A stretch of 13,331 nucleotides of DNA. It comes from Anaerolineales bacterium (lineage in GTDB: Bacteria > Chloroflexota > Anaerolineae > Anaerolineales > UBA6663). Each line of letters begins with the position of its first letter. The stretch's first letter is position 1. Where the stretch lies: the NCBI GenBank assembly GCA_016789245.1, contig JAEURM010000028.1, positions 1 to 13,331 on the forward strand, given 5' to 3'. This document shows positions 11,942 through 13,331 of the stretch, piece by piece. The notes under the pieces are model-generated. The model was not told where the DNA came from, searched no databases, and was given only the letters and a program-made list of their open reading frames with translations. A program made the translations under genes and the position numbers.

Positions 11942-12018
11942 CACCACGAAGAAACGGAGCGCACGAAGCTCACGAAGTAAGTTTGTGAACTTCGTGTACT
12001 TAGCGTCTTAGTGGTTAA
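11942..12018. repeat. Interspersed repeat of the ACCACGAAG/CACGAAG type
   Basis: CACGAAG occurs at 11945, 11962 and 11971 and inverted (CTTCGTG) at 11990. CACGAAGT/ACTTCGTG (11971-11978 with 11989-11996) forms an 8-bp hairpin, and ACCAC (11943-11947) can pair with GTGGT (12011-12015). It fills almost the whole gap between the two divergent genes, so their promoters must lie in or next to it. Confidence 0.65.
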
Positions 12019-12023
12019 TTATT

Positions 12024-13331
12024 ATGAAAGCTCTGCTCAAAAAACTGCAACTCAAATCCATCAACGCTGGCGCGTGCTACGGCCCCAACGGCTGGCTAGC
12101 CGAGGCGGGCGGCCCAACGCTAATTTCTTACAACCCGGCCACCGGCGAGCCGATTGCCAAAGTACAGCAAGCTACGGCCAAGACTTACGAGGCAGTGGTG
12201 AGCAAAGCCACGGCGAGTTTTGAAACTTGGCGCATGATGCCGGCCCCCAAGCGTGGCGAGGTGGTGCGGCAGTTGGGCAACGCTCTGCGTGAGTTGAAGG
12301 AGCCGTTGGGCGAGTTGGTGACGCTGGAGATGGGCAAAATTAAAGCCGAGGGCATAGGCGAAGTGCAAGAGATGATTGATATTTGTGATTTTGCCGTGGG
12401 CCTTTCGCGCCAGTTGTACGGCCTCACCACGCATTCGGAGCGGCCCGGCCACCGCATGTACGAGCAGTGGCATCCACTGGGGCCGGTGGGCATTATCACG
12501 GCCTTCAACTTTCCTACTGCCGTTTGGTCTTGGAACGCGGCCATTGCGGCGGTGTGCGGCGATACGATGGTGTGGAAGCCTTCGCCGCTTACGCCGCTCA
12601 CCGCCATTGCCACGCAACACATCTGCAACCGCGTGATGGCGGATTTTGGCTTGGAAGGTGTGTTTACGCTGATGATTGGAAGCAACGAGGAAGTGGGCGA
12701 ACGGCTGATAAACGATCCGCGCTTGCCGTTAGTTTCATTCACTGGCTCCATCCGCACAGGCCGCCACGTGGCCGAAGCGGTGGCGCGGCGTTTGGGCCGC
12801 TCGGTTTTAGAGTTGGGCGGCAACAACGGCATCATCGTCACGGAAGATGCCGATTTGAAGTTGGCCACGCGCGCCATCGTGTTTGGCTCTGTGGGCACGG
12901 CCGGACAGAGATGCACCAGCACGCGCCGCATCATCATGCATAAATCTGTGGCTAAGGATTTAACGGCGCGGCTGTTGAAGGCGTACAAGCAAGTGCCGAT
13001 TGGCAATCCGTTGGAAGACGGTGTGCTGATGGGGCCATTGGTGAATGAACGGGCGGTGGAAAATATGTTGGCCGCGCTGGAAACGGTGAAGGCGCAGGGT
13101 GGGGAAGTGCTCACGGGTGGGCGGCGTTTGCCCAAACTCGGCGCGTGCTACGTTGAGCCAACCATTGTGAAAGTGAAACAGCAGTTGCCCATTGTGTGTG
13201 ATGAAACCTTTGCACCCATTTTGTACCTGATGGAATATGAAACGTTAGATGAAGCGCTGGCACTGCACAACGCTGTGCCGCAAGGTTTATCTTCGGCCAT
13301 CTTCACCACCAATTTGCTCAAAGCGGAACAA
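12024..13331 (+). CDS. ALDH7-type aldehyde dehydrogenase (3' end off the window)
   Basis: The frame is open for 436 codons to the right edge; about 70-80 residues of the usual roughly 510 are missing. It has the NAD-binding ITAFNFP motif near residue 160, VSFTGSIRTG, the catalytic Glu263 in LELGGNN and the nucleophile Cys297 in GTAGQRC, 34 residues later as in active family members. The GGNN and GTAGQRCTSTRR signatures are typical of the antiquitin/ALDH7 group, which oxidises alpha-aminoadipate semialdehyde (in equilibrium with piperideine-6-carboxylate) to alpha-aminoadipate in lysine breakdown. Substrate is inferred from subfamily motifs only. The ATG at 12024 matches the family start; no strong ribosome site is visible, and it lies 5 bases after an intergenic repeat. 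Confidence 0.93.
   Translation, partial: MKALLKKLQLKSINAGACYGPNGWLAEAGGPTLISYNPATGEPIAKVQQATAKTYEAVVSKATASFETWRMMPAPKRGEVVRQLGNALRELKEPLGELVTLEMGKIKAEGIGEVQEMIDICDFAVGLSRQLYGLTTHSERPGHRMYEQWHPLGPVGIITAFNFPTAVWSWNAAIAAVCGDTMVWKPSPLTPLTAIATQHICNRVMADFGLEGVFTLMIGSNEEVGERLINDPRLPLVSFTGSIRTGRHVAEAVARRLGRSVLELGGNNGIIVTEDADLKLATRAIVFGSVGTAGQRCTSTRRIIMHKSVAKDLTARLLKAYKQVPIGNPLEDGVLMGPLVNERAVENMLAALETVKAQGGEVLTGGRRLPKLGACYVEPTIVKVKQQLPIVCDETFAPILYLMEYETLDEALALHNAVPQGLSSAIFTTNLLKAEQ

Noticed and set aside
12185..13135. Open frame of 316 codons on the minus strand opposite the aldehyde dehydrogenase
   Set aside because: The plus strand carries intact ALDH7 motifs across the same bases; the antisense product is Ser/Pro/Arg-rich without any domain.

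Overview
The window reads like a piece of a Chloroflexota chromosome (Anaerolineae-like). This is inference, not a database match. The reasons are fairly GC-rich coding sequence, an exported protein with Thr/Pro (TPTP-type) linkers and C-terminal membrane helices, an FHA domain fused to an OmpR-type winged helix next to a Ser/Thr kinase, and intergenic gaps filled with short repeats. Most genes are housekeeping or household-type genes; the accessory interest lies in degenerate enzymes, in the kinase/FHA pair and in the spaces between genes.

Layout. (1) 1-2226, minus strand: a probable three-gene unit of a lone cyclic-nucleotide-binding-domain protein, a CinA-family protein with a decayed deamidase domain, and a membrane-anchored protein of unknown function that runs off the left edge. 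(2) 2227-2462: a divergent intergenic region with a 15-bp direct repeat on either side of an interspersed palindromic repeat. (3) 2463-8391, plus strand: a GT4 glycosyltransferase overlapping yraN by 4 bp, then miaA, a large exported GH3-fold protein that has lost its catalytic nucleophile, and a small VOC-family protein. (4) 8443-10394: a membrane-tethered Ser/Thr kinase (minus) and an FHA/winged-helix protein (plus) transcribed divergently from one symmetrical promoter core; the kinase leader can fold into a three-helix structure ending just before its ribosome binding site. (5) 10395-11062: repeats and a small AT-richer orphan gene. (6) 11063-13331: a short Trm4/RsmB-like m5C methyltransferase and a divergent ALDH7-type aldehyde dehydrogenase cut by the right edge.

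How genes work together. The best-supported functional pair is the kinase and the FHA/winged-helix protein: a phospho-threonine reader fused to a DNA-binding domain beside a kinase suggests a phosphorylation-controlled transcription switch. The rest is a mix of tRNA modification (MiaA), RNA methylation, glycolipid-type glycosyl transfer and amino-acid catabolism (ALDH7), with no single pathway evident. No tRNA, rRNA, CRISPR array, transposase or phage gene was seen. No gap exceeds 300 bases.
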